From Trematomus loennbergii (Eukaryota > Chordata > Actinopteri > Perciformes > Nototheniidae): DNA of 64,000 nt. The translations under genes were made by a program, and so were the position numbers. Below, in pieces: positions 44,551 through 56,405 of the stretch; the stretch's first letter is position 1, and each line of letters begins with the position of its first letter. The notes beneath the pieces are model-generated. The model did no database searches and was not told where the DNA came from. It worked only from the letters and a program-made list of their open reading frames with translations. The stretch spans positions 248,001-312,000 of the forward strand of contig JAAOOA010000377.1 of NCBI GenBank assembly GCA_012861695.1, written 5' to 3'.

Positions 44551-44592
44551 CTTTATTCTACCCGTAGACTTCTATAAAGCATTTGACACAAT
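44551..44592 (+). pseudogene. LINE reverse transcriptase scrap
   Basis: Fourteen codons reading FILPVDFYKAFDTI, the conserved D-x-x-KAFD motif A of LINE reverse transcriptases. It joins directly to the DIRS fragment on one side and the GIMAP-flank repeat on the other. Confidence 0.5.
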
Positions 44593-44611
44593 AAGCTAGA
44601 AATTACTGAGT

Positions 44612-44900
44612 GTAAGAAGTTTGGTATAATCATTAGGTTTGAAGATGAGTTTGCTTTAAATAATAACAATCTACCAATCTGTTTTAATTTGTATTGATAG
44701 CTGTAGTGGTGATGTTAGTGGTACAAAGTTAATTTGTTACTAAGTGTGGAAAAACCTGCAACTCTGATCATGTTTTTATAGTCGTAATGCTTATTCAAAA
44801 ATGTTTTAACTTTCTTGTTGACCTTCAGTCTGAACTTCCGACTCCAATCTTATCATTTATAGTTAAAGATCAATAAAACACATGAATACATTTTATTACA
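44612..44900. repeat. Third partial copy of the GIMAP upstream block
   Basis: Matches 36806-37050, including 'ttgttgaccttcagtctgaa'. Its continuation (matching 37590-37725) resumes at 47028 after element W. Confidence 0.8.
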
Positions 44901-44987
44901 TAATAACCAGGGGTTAAATTGGGATCAGCCGCGGCCCATGGGACGATGCTCTGACGTCATCACCCTCGCACATTTGATGTTCCTCCG

Positions 44988-45224
<237 letters not shown>

Positions 45225-45268
45225 TTTAAAGTGTGTAGTCAGGCCAAACCCAATTCAGTGTGCTTTAA

Positions 45269-46446
45269 CCTCTTAAGCCCTGAGCCTGTTTTTCAGGTCT
45301 CAGGCTCGAAAATGACATTCCCAGAACCAATGACCATATCTTCCCTTCTAAAAGGGTTAAATTAATAATCTTTATTCTCAAAGTAATGATAAACCTGTGA
45401 GTTGGATGTAGAAAAGTCAGAATCAATATAGATGTTTTTTATTTTAAAGAAAATTCAGATTTTACATCGTAAAAAACTGTAAATTATAGTGTCCGTCCAA
45501 AAATTATTTTTTACTTATAGTGAAAACTACCCTTGGATGATGGGTTAGTAGACTAAAAGCTTTAGGAATCCAAAGTACAACATATAATAAGTACCCTGTA
45601 TCAAGATTGATGCAAAACAAGTACAATTTGACCTTTTTAGAGAGATTTAGCCAAAAAAACCCACTTCTGGGGTCATTTGGGTGGATTTGACCTATCTCTG
45701 GCCCCCCTTGGTCGATTTTGATGAATGAAATCTCTTTATAACCGCTAGAGCCAATGGAATCGAGGGAAAGTTATATACACACCAAAACGTTAACAAATAA
45801 GGAGTGAGAGTGACGCGTTACCAAAACCGGAAGCTGCATACACTCTGGTGGCTACCATTAGCAGCTAACTTTTCCGCTCCGATTTTTACATAAAAAATGG
45901 AATTATGGATTATGAATAATTTTTTCAAAGGTACAGGTACATTATCAACCTATGGATCAAGAGTTGTAGAATTTTTTTTTTCCGTTTTAATGCCATTGAA
46001 CACGTCTTTTGACCTAATTGACAGCTACGGTGAGACGATCTGCCGTAAAAGCTCCGTAAAGGTACGTGTTGTGATGTCTGTGTTTGCTTCCCCTGTCGCA
46101 AGTTCGGATCGCTCAGTGATGATACTATACCTAAAAATCAGTGGAGTCTCAGCTTTAATAGGCTATATTGTATGTGCAGCTACGATAAGTAATAAGGGTA
46201 TGTTTATCTTGAATTGTGTGCCGCAGTGCGTTAGAATCTTTTCGCTCAGGGGTCATTTAGACGCTTCTTATGAGACTTGTGTTTTGTTTTGGTAAAAATG
46301 GTTCATATCTTCAGTTAGCTGAGATTCTTCCCGTTAATCTGGTGCTACACATTAATAGTTTCATAAATGTTAAGAAGCCCTGAGACATTATCTCGAAAAC
46401 AAAACGGTGGGAGGGGTCCAATGGGGGGACCGCCGTGCTTAAGAGG
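45269..46446. mobile_element. piggyBac-like non-autonomous element pB2, nested in W
   Basis: Ends 'cctcttaagccctgagcctg' and 'gcttaagagg', with TTAA at 45265-45268 and 46447-46450. Highly similar, in inverse orientation, to pB3 at 58728-59878. The 132-residue open frame at 45897-46295 is broken in pB3, so it is not a gene. Confidence 0.85.
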
Positions 46447-47027
46447 TTAAAAACGTAGTTTCTTCTTCAACTTTTTTTCTCCTTTTTTTCAATGTTATCA
46501 TCTGTGTCCGCACCACATGGGGGACATAGCTTTCTAAGTACATCATTTATTGGTGCCGCCAAACCCCCGACCCGTCCTGTAACACAGCCCGTTTCTTAAA
46601 CCATGCTGAATGTATGTGTGTGCATAATAACACAGAATTTGGTGATGATTCAATAGTTTACATACTTTTGGCCATACTCGCGCAGCCCTGAAAATCAACT
46701 GAGATTTCCACACAATTGTTCTCTAGCAAGTGTGCAGAGCAATTTTGATTTAAAATAGCAATTTGAAGGTTGGATATTTTTTAAACAAAATTGTGTGTAC
46801 ATTAATAATTTAAGATGAAATTAAATCCAGTTTATTTGTAGTACTTTCTATTTTTATTGTGTCTTATGGTGACATCAATGAGTGCATTTGATACAGATAA
46901 TGGAGCAGTTGCTAAAGTTTAGTGCGTTATATACAGTATAGCCCTTAAGGTCAAATAATGAGATCCTCGACCCGCACCTCCACACAGAGCCCCCCCCCCA
47001 CATATCAAATCCCAACTTAACCCCTGG

Positions 47028-47160
47028 TAATAACATCACTCACTTTGTTTTGAAAACTGGTGGGGATACTTTTTTCAGATAAAAATAAAACGGTATTGTT
47101 TGCCACCCTTTATTTGTACACACTAGTTTCTTTATTATTTGTCAGCAACACCTTTCAAGG
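47028..47160. repeat. Copy of 37600-37725
   Basis: Shares 'aacatcactcactttgtttt' and 'tttgtacacactagtttc' with the region upstream of GIMAP-like gene 1. It is the far half of the third partial copy. Confidence 0.8.
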
Positions 47161-48400
47161 TATAGTTACCATGGATGGAGAATTTGTATTATCTCAACTG
47201 CCTGATGATACAACATAATTTGTATCCAATACAAATTAGTTTTTCAAAGCAGTAAGATGTATTCATGAATTTTCTGATGTGTCAGGATTAAGAAATGACT
47301 TAAACAAATCGGTTCTATAACCACTTACAGAATGTGACCTATCAAAAGGGAATGGGATTGTGGGAGTACAAATATGGCCCTTTTCTGGTTAATACTGCCA
47401 TTTGTTATCCTGAAAATGTCAGATTCAGATTCAGCATCCTCAATACTCCCCAAAACCCGTCCAAAACTATTGTCTGCATATGCTAATTCATGCTAATTAA
47501 TTCAACAATTCTGCAAATTGCCCGACGAATGCAAGTTAGCATCCATCAGTTTCTATGACCTGTACTTTGCTCAGCATTTCCAGGTTCACTATAGGACTCT
47601 ATGAGCTACAAACAGACTACTATTCAAAACATTATGAATTCAACAAATATTTAATCTGAATTTGAAACTACTAATAACTTGATGTATTTTGTATTATACT
47701 TTAAATATCTACCCCTGATGTTCATATATGTTCTTGAACATAACACATTTTGTTTGAAGAAAAGGAAATTTTTTATTTAATTTTTATTTCAGAAAGTAAA
47801 CATGTTCTAGCGGGCATACAAAAATACATAAAGTAACCTAAAAATTGTATTACATGCCCTTTAAATCAGTGTACAAACATTACTCACCTTGGACCAGCTC
47901 CTTTTATATGAAAAACATAGGGAATGAAGTGTTTGAGTGAAACAATTAGAACACATATTGGTTCTATCCTGCCTTTGTCCTTTAAGTGAGGAAGTTGTGT
48001 TGAAATGTGACAGATATACTGTCAAGGCAATGGATAGGCATCACATAATTTTAAGTAATTTAATCAAATATGTCAATTACAATAACACAAGCTACACTGT
48101 GAACTGTTAGACATCCCTCTTGCATTTATTTTAACTTCAAAATCACAACAGCAAAACATTACATGTACATTACATTATATAACATATAAGAAGATTCCAC
48201 TAACATGACCATACAGTAGTAAGGTTAATATTTTTTATTGTAAATTGTAAAAGTAGAACTATCACAGTGATGACTATTGCAACTTAAAGCCACTGAACAC
48301 GTGCTAAAGTTGGTAAAAAAAATAGTGTATAAACTCGATATAGATTACTTCTAGAACTTGCGAGACAAATAAAAAATACATTGGCATGTTAAACACGTCG
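47161..48400. other. No gene seen
   Basis: AT-rich, unassigned. No splice-bounded ORF recognised. Confidence 0.45.
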
Positions 48401-48447
48401 TGCTCATCCCAGCTCCCCTTTATGTTTCCCTGCACCCCTACACATAT

Positions 48448-49489
48448 GCCCCTTTCACACCACCGCGGTTCCCGTTCTAGCTCCGTGCTAGAGCTTTTCT
48501 GGTTCGGAACGGTTTTTCTTTTCGGCCCCGTTTTGTTCACACCGCCCAGAGCCCGACTGGTGCTGCCGCTGCCGCTGCTGCGTCATGACGTCACCGTTTA
48601 CGTCGCTAATTTTCTCCCCAACGGAGCTCACAACAACAACAACGGGGACTGCGTCGGGTCGATGATCGTGTTGCTTTTAATCATACGAAGCCAGATTAAA
48701 TTCAATTAAATAACGACTTCTCCAACCTTATACTTTTCTCCAGAGTGCCGTGGTTCATTGTTTATTAATGTGTTTCAGCGGTATTGCTGCTCTTCCACCG
48801 GAGTTTATTCTCTTATTAACTCACAGCAGCGGCCGCTGTAAAGTATTCACTGTCTGACTGTCACACAAGCAGCTGATACATATCCCCAGTTCCCCTTAAG
48901 TGAATGTGTTTCAGTCTGAATTGACGCTGTTTGGCATCACAACGCTGTTATGAAAGTTTCTCTGAGTATAAAATGGGTGATGTTAGTATAGCAACCGAGG
49001 CTAAACTGACTAACTTGACTACTTGTTGTTGCTATCCTATTGTGGCTTTTTTTGGTTTTCTACAGGCCCATTTTACCGGCGTATTTTTCATTATGATTCT
49101 ACTTGTGATAGTCGGACATGACAACCTGTGCAGCCCATGTATTGATTCCATCCGATAGCTGCTATAATAACAAACAAAACGTCTGCCTGCTCTCCACAAT
49201 GATCAATAACAGCGAACGGATGGTCAAAGTAAGGTACAAATAAACAGAATCACACGAAGCCTGGTTAGTGTTGCCTGACTTTATAAAGCGTGTTTTTTTT
49301 TTACAAGTGTGTGGTTGCGTTCTAGTTGCTCAGTCACTTTTTGGTGCTTGAAACGAACCGGATTCTGGCGCTTAGAGGCGGCTCCGCTGCGGTGTGAACA
49401 GGAAAAACAGGAAAAACCGGTGCTTTTCCGGCTCTATCTCAGGCTCTATCTCCGAACTGGCCCTGGAATCGCGTTGGTGTGAAAGGGGC
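48448..49489. mobile_element. Element C2
   Basis: Ends 'gcccctttcacaccaccgcg' and 'cgcgttggtgtgaaaggggc', interior homologous to C1 (e.g. 'gctgcgtcatgacgtcaccg'). It interrupts sequence that is continuous in the paralogous flank at 19625-19670, so it inserted after the segmental duplication. A clean target duplication could not be defined. Confidence 0.82.
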
Positions 49490-49969
49490 ACCAGTGTTCA
49501 GAAGAATATTACAACAGATTAACTAATAATATATACAGATAAACTGCAACAAAAATAAAATGTATTTATGATCACTCACTGAAACTTGGCTGATACCCAA
49601 ACAATTGGTCAGTCAGCATAAATGAGTCAAAGTCAACTCCTCTATTTGTGTTACACAGATTTGGGGGGGATCGAAATGATGTTTCTCACCATCCCAGAAA
49701 AAAAAAAAATAAAAAAATATGGTTGCCATACATGTAGAGATTGAGATTTAAGAACAATTTGGAGTTGTCTCTTTATCTTTTAAATATATACACATACATA
49801 GACACATACACACATTTAGAGGTAATCATAAAAATAAGACACAACAATAAATATATAAACACATTAATACTCATATTCCCAGAGGAACAGGCCAAGGAGG
49901 TGGAGCTGCAACCATCTTTGATTCTACTTATCAGTCCAAAACCAAAATGTAACTATATCTCCTTTGAAA

Positions 49970-50220
49970 GCCTTGTTCTTAGTCTTACACATCCAACCTG
50001 GAAAACACTGCAGCCGTTAACTTGTTGCAGTGTATCTCACCCCAGGTCCTTACTCCAAATACCTATCAGAGTTTTCTCAAGTTTGATGCTTAAAATAGAT
50101 AAAGTCTTTATCGTGGTTGACTTTAATATTCATGTTGACAACAATAGTGATAACCTTACTATTGAATTTAACTCCCTATTAAACAAATGTAAAATGGGCT
50201 TTATAAATCATTTGTGATTG
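49970..50220 (+). pseudogene. LINE endonuclease fragment
   Basis: A plus-strand frame ends with KVFIVVDFNIHVDNNSDN, the conserved GDFN-type segment of the apurinic endonuclease domain of L2-like LINEs (the G is replaced by V here). No reverse transcriptase follows. Confidence 0.6.
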
Positions 50221-50571
50221 ATTGATTGAACATTTTCCATAGCATGATTGATGATGACATGTATTTACTTACTGAAAAGCACACCATGTTATAAAGACGC
50301 ACCTACACCAACTAATCTGTACATTACTGAAGTTATTTTACTTTAACCTTAAGTCCATAAAACAGACAACGCTTAATCTGCACCTTGAGGTTTGGTTCAA
50401 CTATTGGCAATAAAAAGTAAGACATTCTACTACAGCTGGTTAAACAACATAATGCATAGAAACAAATAATGGAATCGGTTATACAAAATACTCACAGTGG
50501 AAATGTCTCAATGGGTGTTGAGAATTATCATCCAGAAATCTGCTGTTAAAGAAAGATGACATGATGCTCTA

Positions 50572-52582
50572 TCAGCTGACGTTATGAAGATCATGAATCA
50601 GTAAGAAGATCAGAGGATGGTGCACAGTTTGCGTTTTTTTCAGTTCTTTTTGTTCAAGGATTTCCTTTGTGACCTTGAATATCTGTCTGAACTCGTTGAT
50701 TTCTTCAGCTTGTTTTCTGGCCTCCTCTTGATATTTCAGCTTAATTTCTTCCAGTTCTTTATTTAAGTTTTCCTCAATTTTTTGTCGCCTCCTGTTCTCT
50801 TCTCTGTATATCTATTTATTTTCTTAGTTGTTCCTGTTCTTTTTTATCCTGCTCGTCCTCTTCTTGCATCCTTAGAAGTCTTGTTTGTTCCTCTAGTCGT
50901 CTCTTTCATTTTCTTGTTGTTGTTGGATCCGCGCTGCTTCTCTCTTCATCTCCAATTTTGCTTTTAGCTTTTTTATCTCTTCTTTGTTCTGCTCTCTTTC
51001 TCTGCTAAGATTTTTCTCCATTCCATTCGTTGAATTTCTTCCTGTCTTTTCTTTTCCGTCTCCTTTTATTCTCTTCTCCTCATCTCTCCTTCTCTCCTCT
51101 CGTTCCTTGTTGATATTTCATCCATTTCTTTAAGCTGTCTGGCTCTCTTCTTATCAACTTCGTCTCTCTCTTGTTTCATTTTTCTCTTCACTGCTTCCAT
51201 TTCCTCCTTGTGTTTTTCTTGCAGCCTTCCTCTCTCTCTTCATTTCTTCTTCCTTCTCCTTCAGGATCTTCTCCATTTCCTTCTTTATGGCCGTCTCGGT
51301 CTCTTGAAACATCTCTGAGGTGAAGCAGCTGCCACCATTTTCCTTCAGCATGTTGTTGGTCTTCTCCATCAGCTCTCTGACTTGCCTGCGGTCGGTCTGA
51401 TCATTGTTATTGAAGACTTGGTATCTCCCTCCACAGTCATGTATCAGTTTTTCCAAAAGGTCATTAGATTGTATGTAACTCTCTATTGTTCGACCCTTCA
51501 GATCATCTCCTCTGGTGAATATAATGATGATGAAATCTCCAGATCTCTTGCCAAAACATGTTTTGATCAGTCCACAGTGTCTTTTTCCTCCTTGGTAAAT
51601 CGGCCGATCTGCAGCACCAGCAAGAACACATGAGGTCTAGGAGACAACAAGCTGATGCATTTCACCATCTCCTCTTGAACTTCATCATTGGACAGTGTTG
51701 TATCAAACAGACCGGGGGTGTCCACCACAGCAACAGGACGTTCATCAATCTCTCCTGTTGCTTTTGTGCAAAACTTGGTCACTGACTTTGAGCTGACAGT
51801 TGATTTAAAATATTCTTTGCCCAAAATGGTGTTTCCAGTTGCACTCTTCCCACTGCCAGTCTTCCCAAACAGCACCATCCTGAGACACTCTCTGTTCTGA
51901 CTTTCATCAACATCTCCCTCCTGACTTCTATTTTTAACATCCTGCAGTTCAGCTTTAAGTTTTCTGATGGTGTTATCCAGCTCTACAACCTTCTCCATCT
52001 GAGCCTTGGTGAACATGTCCTTTGTAAAGCTCCTAGATCCTGTACCTCTCATCTCTTGCACAGCATCCAACAGCTCTGGGATCTGCTGCTGGTTCTTGAT
52101 GTTGAGAACAACATGTCTTCCTCCACATCTCTGACGGAGCTCCTGGAGGTCCTTGTTCTCCTTTAGTAAGTTAACAACAGCTGGAGCTGTAGGATCTGAC
52201 TCCACAGTGAACAGAATCAAGGTGAAGTCGTTGACTCGAGAGCTGAATGTGTTCTGGAGGGTCTCTAACTCTCCCTTGTCTTCATCAGTGAGGGGACCCA
52301 CAGGTAGGACCAGGATGAAGGCATGGACGCCTTCAGGATCACAGAGGGAGATACACCTGGATGATTCCTCCATCACTTTGTCCTGAGGTGTTCCACACAA
52401 AGCAGGGAGCTCCACCAGGGAAACCCTTCGTCCACACACCTCTCCCTGATGTCTAACACACTCTGAGGAGTTGGAGACTGAAGGAAGCTCTCTCTGACCT
52501 AAAATGGCCTCGGCTGCTGAAGCTTTCCCTGCTCCTTTCCTCCCACACAGAACCAGGTTTAAAGCTGGTTTGGCCTCAGACA
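50572..52582 (-). pseudogene. GIMAP-like gene 2, large exon: two AIG1 domains plus short coiled coil; frameshifted
   Basis: The acceptor 'ttcgttttcag' is at 52583. An open frame of about 338 codons from there covers domain 1 ([20 protein letters not shown]..., with the P-loop Thr/Ser replaced by Ala) and most of domain 2 (G1 [13 protein letters not shown]3 [23 protein letters not shown]). One missing base near 51575 shifts the frame. The next frame supplies the G4-like FTRGDDL region, [11 protein letters not shown] and CFTSEMFQE. Then comes one coiled-coil unit (50780-51230) with more small indels, and a tail ending at tga 50572. Compared with gene 1 it lacks the N-terminal domain 0 and four coil units. 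GTP-binding and membrane-scaffold roles are known for the family; expression here is unproven. Confidence 0.82.
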
Positions 52583-52839
52583 CTGAAAACGAAAAAAAAC
52601 GAGTCTTCAACCTAAAACTTAATTGGATAATAATTAATGAGAAGGTAATATATTTTAAAAGGTGGACTTGAGTAAATGTGTCAGCTGTTGTCTTAAAACT
52701 AGCAACATCAACAGAGAGCTTGCGTAAATTAAATGGAGAAAAAAAGATGTTTGTACCCACAATCTACAAAACTGTGATTTTAGATGTTAATTTACATTAA
52801 ATAATTTTGACTCTTGTGAATTTGTTCTGTTAAACTCAC

Positions 52840-52897
52840 AGCTAGGTGGCAGTAGTCCATAGCTGCCTCCGCTTCACAGGTTGCAAATCATCGGACA
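52840..52897 (-). pseudogene. GIMAP-like gene 2, exon 2 with two-base deletion
   Basis: Same linker exon as 36306-36365 (VSDDLQPVKRR), but 58 bp rather than 60: two bases are missing after the AGG of KRR. This changes the frame and gives TAG before the donor. Splice sites (ag at 52898, gtgag at 52839) are intact. Confidence 0.75.
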
Positions 52898-53468
52898 CTA
52901 AAATAAATCAGAACATTCAAAACATATTTCATGAAAACTTGAGGAAGGAATGGTTGTTCTTTTTAAATGACGTAAATGTATGTTGTGTAATATATCACAA
53001 TAAACAACATATTCACCGAAATGTTACTAATTTACAGAGGTGGGAGTAAGTCCTACATGTGCAAGTCATGAGCAAGTCTCAAGTCTTGACCTACAAGTAT
53101 CAAGCAAGTCCCAAGTCACTGTGGTGAGAGTCAAGCAAGTCAAGTCAAGTCATTGCTCAGGTCAAGCAAGTCAAGTCAAGTCATACGAAATTCTGATGAA
53201 TAAGCCCAGTTTCCGCATTTAAATCAGTTAAAAGACAGTGGTTATGAAAATGGATTTAACCCACACTATGATCTTCATTACATACACAGTTAATCATTTG
53301 AAATCTAATTTAGACCGATGACAATCATATTAGATTCATATTAACCCTAGAACTGCAGACAATATAGCTAGGACTCATCAAAAAGTCTGTTCAAAAAGGC
53401 AGAATTCCAGGTAAGAAAATCATATATGGCATTTGCCATTACACATATTTAATTTAAATGTCTGTTAA

Positions 53469-53872
53469 CACTAGAACCGCCAACAGCGTCAGCACCTACA
53501 TAGATATCATTTTCAAATCATTTAATTTGTTCCTCTTCATAATTTCCTTATAAACTAAGTAGGACGATTTAAAACTCACTTAATTGGGTTAATTTAGAAA
53601 TTGCTTCAGTTTATCATCATAACAGATCAAAAAGTTCAGATTCATTTTACAATAAATCAAGGAATGATGCACTTCTACAAACAAAAACAACATAATTAAA
53701 ACATTTAAACAAACTACTAAAAGTAGATGAACTACATTATTCAACAGTTTACAGTAACTTCTGATAACACAGGGGAAATAAACGAGGCATCTCTTTTCTC
53801 TCTCTCTCTCCCTCTCCTGACAGCCCGTCAGTATCAGGGTTAGTCAAAATGAATCCCTTGGCGGTTCTAGTG
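53469..53872. mobile_element. Small TTAA-type MITE nested in F
   Basis: 404 bp, ends 'cactagaaccgccaa' and 'ttggcggttctagtg', flanked by TTAA (53465-53468) and TTCA (53873-53876). piggyBac-like by target; no ORF. Confidence 0.75.
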
Positions 53873-53974
53873 TTCATTTACCGTTTTGTCTTCTCTTTGC
53901 AATGCTTAATCGATTTGAAACCAAGTCTAACGTAGCTTAAACTTAACGTTAGCTTTCTAGCTAACACAACACAT

Positions 53975-54169
53975 TCACGCACCTTTCTCTGTGGGTTTTT
54001 TGTAGTGACGAATGAAGTTGGATGTTGTGGTGGTCGTGTCACTGATCTTTATGCTGCAGACCCTGCATACCGCTGTTCTCTTCTTATTAGCGTCATCGAC
54101 AACATAATCCTTGAATCCAAACTTCACTATTTGTGGAGTAACGCTAGCCGCTGCCATGTTAACTGACAC
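53975..54169 (-). pseudogene. N-terminal BED zinc-finger exon of a hAT transposase
   Basis: Encodes MSVNMAAASVTPQIVKFGF..., then AVCRVCSIKISDTTTTTSNF and IRHYKK, a BED-type finger (Cys-x2-Cys ... His) as found at the N-terminus of hAT transposases. The usual final His/Cys ligand is unclear. No catalytic domain is present in F, so it is a deletion derivative. Confidence 0.65.
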
Positions 54170-54527
54170 TCCTGCCGTCTAGTGGGTTGCCAGGTTTGCG
54201 CGCACGGCGCTATAATCACCCAATCATTTTTCGAAAAAACTAAACGTAATATCTCACTACAAAAACAAACGCAAATATTTAATTTTAAACAGTCAAGTCC
54301 TTTCAAGTCATCTGTCTCAAGCTTAAGTCAAGTCTCAAGTCATGAATACCAAGTCAAAGTCAAGTCAAGTCTTTTATCAATGTTAGTCAAGCAAGTCTCA
54401 AGTCAAAAATATGCGACTCGAGTCTGACTCGAGTCAAGTCATGTGACTCGAGTCCCCACCTCTGCCTAATTTACAAAGGTTATAATTCTTTATATTAATT
54501 ATCCTCAATAATACATTCTGAACTCAC

Positions 54528-54546
54528 CTGTTGATGCTGTCGCCAT
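54528..54546 (-). CDS. GIMAP-like gene 2, first coding exon
   Basis: ATG at 54544-54546, MATAST, donor 'gtgagtt'. Identical to gene 1 at 36488-36506, including the acceptor 7 bp upstream. Confidence 0.72.
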
Positions 54547-55229
54547 AATGTCACTGCAGGATAAATGCTTGGTTAAAGAACCTAAGGAGAGGATATGTAA
54601 ATGTGTCAGACTCTCAGTTCATAATAGAAATAAAGTCTACTCATAGTGTACTCTTTATATATAAAGTCAAATTAATCAAAGTTTGAAAATAGGTTTGCTG
54701 TTAATATGACAAAACAAAACATGTTCTTAACAATCTGTGAATGTGTTACTAAGGGTCGTAAACTGGCAACTCTGATCTGTTGTTTTTATAGCTGTCGTAA
54801 TGCTTATCAAAAAGATTTTAACTTTCTTGTTCACCTTCAGTCTGAACTTCAGACTCCAATCTTATCATTTACAGTTATAGAACAATAAAACAAATGAATA
54901 CATTTCTCAGTACCAGTACATTTCAAACAGTCGCTCAAAAAATGATTTTGATTAATTGCAAAATGAATATATTCCTTTAAGCTCTGCTGTATTAATGTGG
55001 TGACTTTACAAACAGTGATTCTGCTGCAGCTAATCAACTGAGTAGAACATGTACCTGAGGGTTAGTGACAGTCATTACACTACATTACACATGTAATTTG
55101 TTAGATACTTTTAGTGTTCAGTGTTTTTAGTAGTCTTTACTCAACCAACTAAGAATGACTTATTTCGTACAATGATACACTTTGTTTACTTTAGTTTATT
55201 TAAATCATAATTCAGGTGTGTCTACTCAC

Positions 55230-55307
55230 CAGGTGAGATCCTCTTTGCTGCCATCCTTGAAATGTCAAACTCTGCAATGAAGCCGAACTTGAGACGACCT
55301 TTGCTCT
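55230..55307 (-). other. Probable 5' exon of GIMAP-like gene 2
   Basis: Paralogue of 38264-38346 with donor 'gtgagtagac'. It reads SKGRLKFGFIAEFDIS and then contains an in-frame MAAKRISP. Joined to the next exon, that ATG is out of frame with the GTPase reading frame, so it may be an upstream ORF. Confidence 0.5.
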
Positions 55308-55309
55308 CA

Positions 55310-56330
55310 GAGTAACACGATAAACGCTCATCAGCCTGATTAATATTTAACAATCACAGTTTTACACCAGGAACTGGAAGCGTGGTGCATACAACTACTG
55401 TCCGCTGGAGGTATAACATCTGATCTAATTACAAATAACAATTCTATGTGTAGCCCCATCTCACACCAAGAACAGAGGCATTAACATCTACCTAGGTCCG
55501 AGTAGTGGTATGCCGTGAATAACTCTGGGAAGAGTGAGATTTAGTTCAACATTTTAGAATTGTATTGCAGAAACAAACATTCAGATTAAATTGTGCCAAC
55601 AATGTGAAAATAAATAAAAAATAGTTATTTAACATACAAATACAAGTGTCCTTACTATCATGAATCTTATAAATATCTTTAGTTAGCAAGTTTCACAATT
55701 TAAACAGAAACTAAAGCATATTTCATTTCTAATTAAATGATTTACTTTAATCACCAATGTGTATTTTAACTAGTGATAAATAACTTATATTTTCAAAACA
55801 ACACATCTTACATTCAAGCTGAAATAAATAAATAATATAATGTAGGTTTTTAACAACAATTTGACTGTTTTTAACCACTTTTTAACAGTTATTCTTAACC
55901 ATGAACATGAAAACAATTTTAGTCAACATGAGTCAGCATGTAGCTGCACTACAGCTTATTACATGAATTAATGAGTGGCTTTAAGTCAAATGAGAACAAT
56001 GTTCCTTTAATATTAAGCCATGCTATCAGCTTCTTTTTGTACAGAACTAACAAGTACTGTTAGCCATTAGCTTCTGCTAGCGTTAGCTCACAGAGTTAGC
56101 GCTAGCTAGCGTGGCTAGCTCGTGATTAGCATTAGATACTAATGATCTTATTCAAATGTATTTGCAATGATACAATGTGCACTAAATTACATAAAAAACA
56201 CAAGACATCACTTTTGTAAGCCCGATTGGTTGTTTATGGTCAATTTAACTTGACCATTAACAACAAAAACGAACTGTCATTGTCATAATAGCAGGCTAGC
56301 CCTTCAAAGTGCTAACAAAGAGCTAAGGCC
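55310..56330. other. No gene seen; GCTAGC-rich patch
   Basis: AT-rich. Around 56060-56140 'gttagc' and 'gctagc' motifs cluster, with the palindrome 'gcgctagctagc'. No repeat family recognised. Confidence 0.45.
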
Positions 56331-56339
56331 TCAACTCAC

Positions 56340-56405
56340 CAGTTTCCAAACTTGTGAATCGACACTGGCCGTCGTCTTCTAGTTTGGATTCACACAGGGG
56401 TTCTG
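56340..56405 (-). other. Probable exon upstream of GIMAP-like gene 2
   Basis: A 66-bp stretch between acceptor 'ctattattttag' and donor 'gtgagttgag', open as EPLCESKLEDDGQCRFTSLET. Splice sites are strong. No counterpart was recognised upstream of gene 1. It could be a 5' exon of gene 2 or a remnant of another gene. Confidence 0.45.

Larger units (their letters stand above)
53035..54464. mobile_element. hAT element F with BED finger exon
   Basis: Ends 'cagaggtgggagtaagtc' and 'gactcgagtccccacctctg', with CTAATTTA on both sides (53027-53034; 54466-54473, one base beyond the end). Both subterminal regions are dense in 'aagtc' repeats, which may be transposase binding sites. It lies in the intron between exons 1 and 2 of gene 2; gene 1 has no insertion there. 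A TTAA MITE (53469-53872) is nested inside. Confidence 0.83.

Noticed and set aside
45897..46295. 132-residue ORF with hydrophobic segments
   Set aside because: It lies in pB2. The corresponding part of pB3 (58900-59300) has indels that break it.
48386..48709. 107-residue ORF in element C2
   Set aside because: It spans the end of C2 and flanking DNA and is not open in C1.
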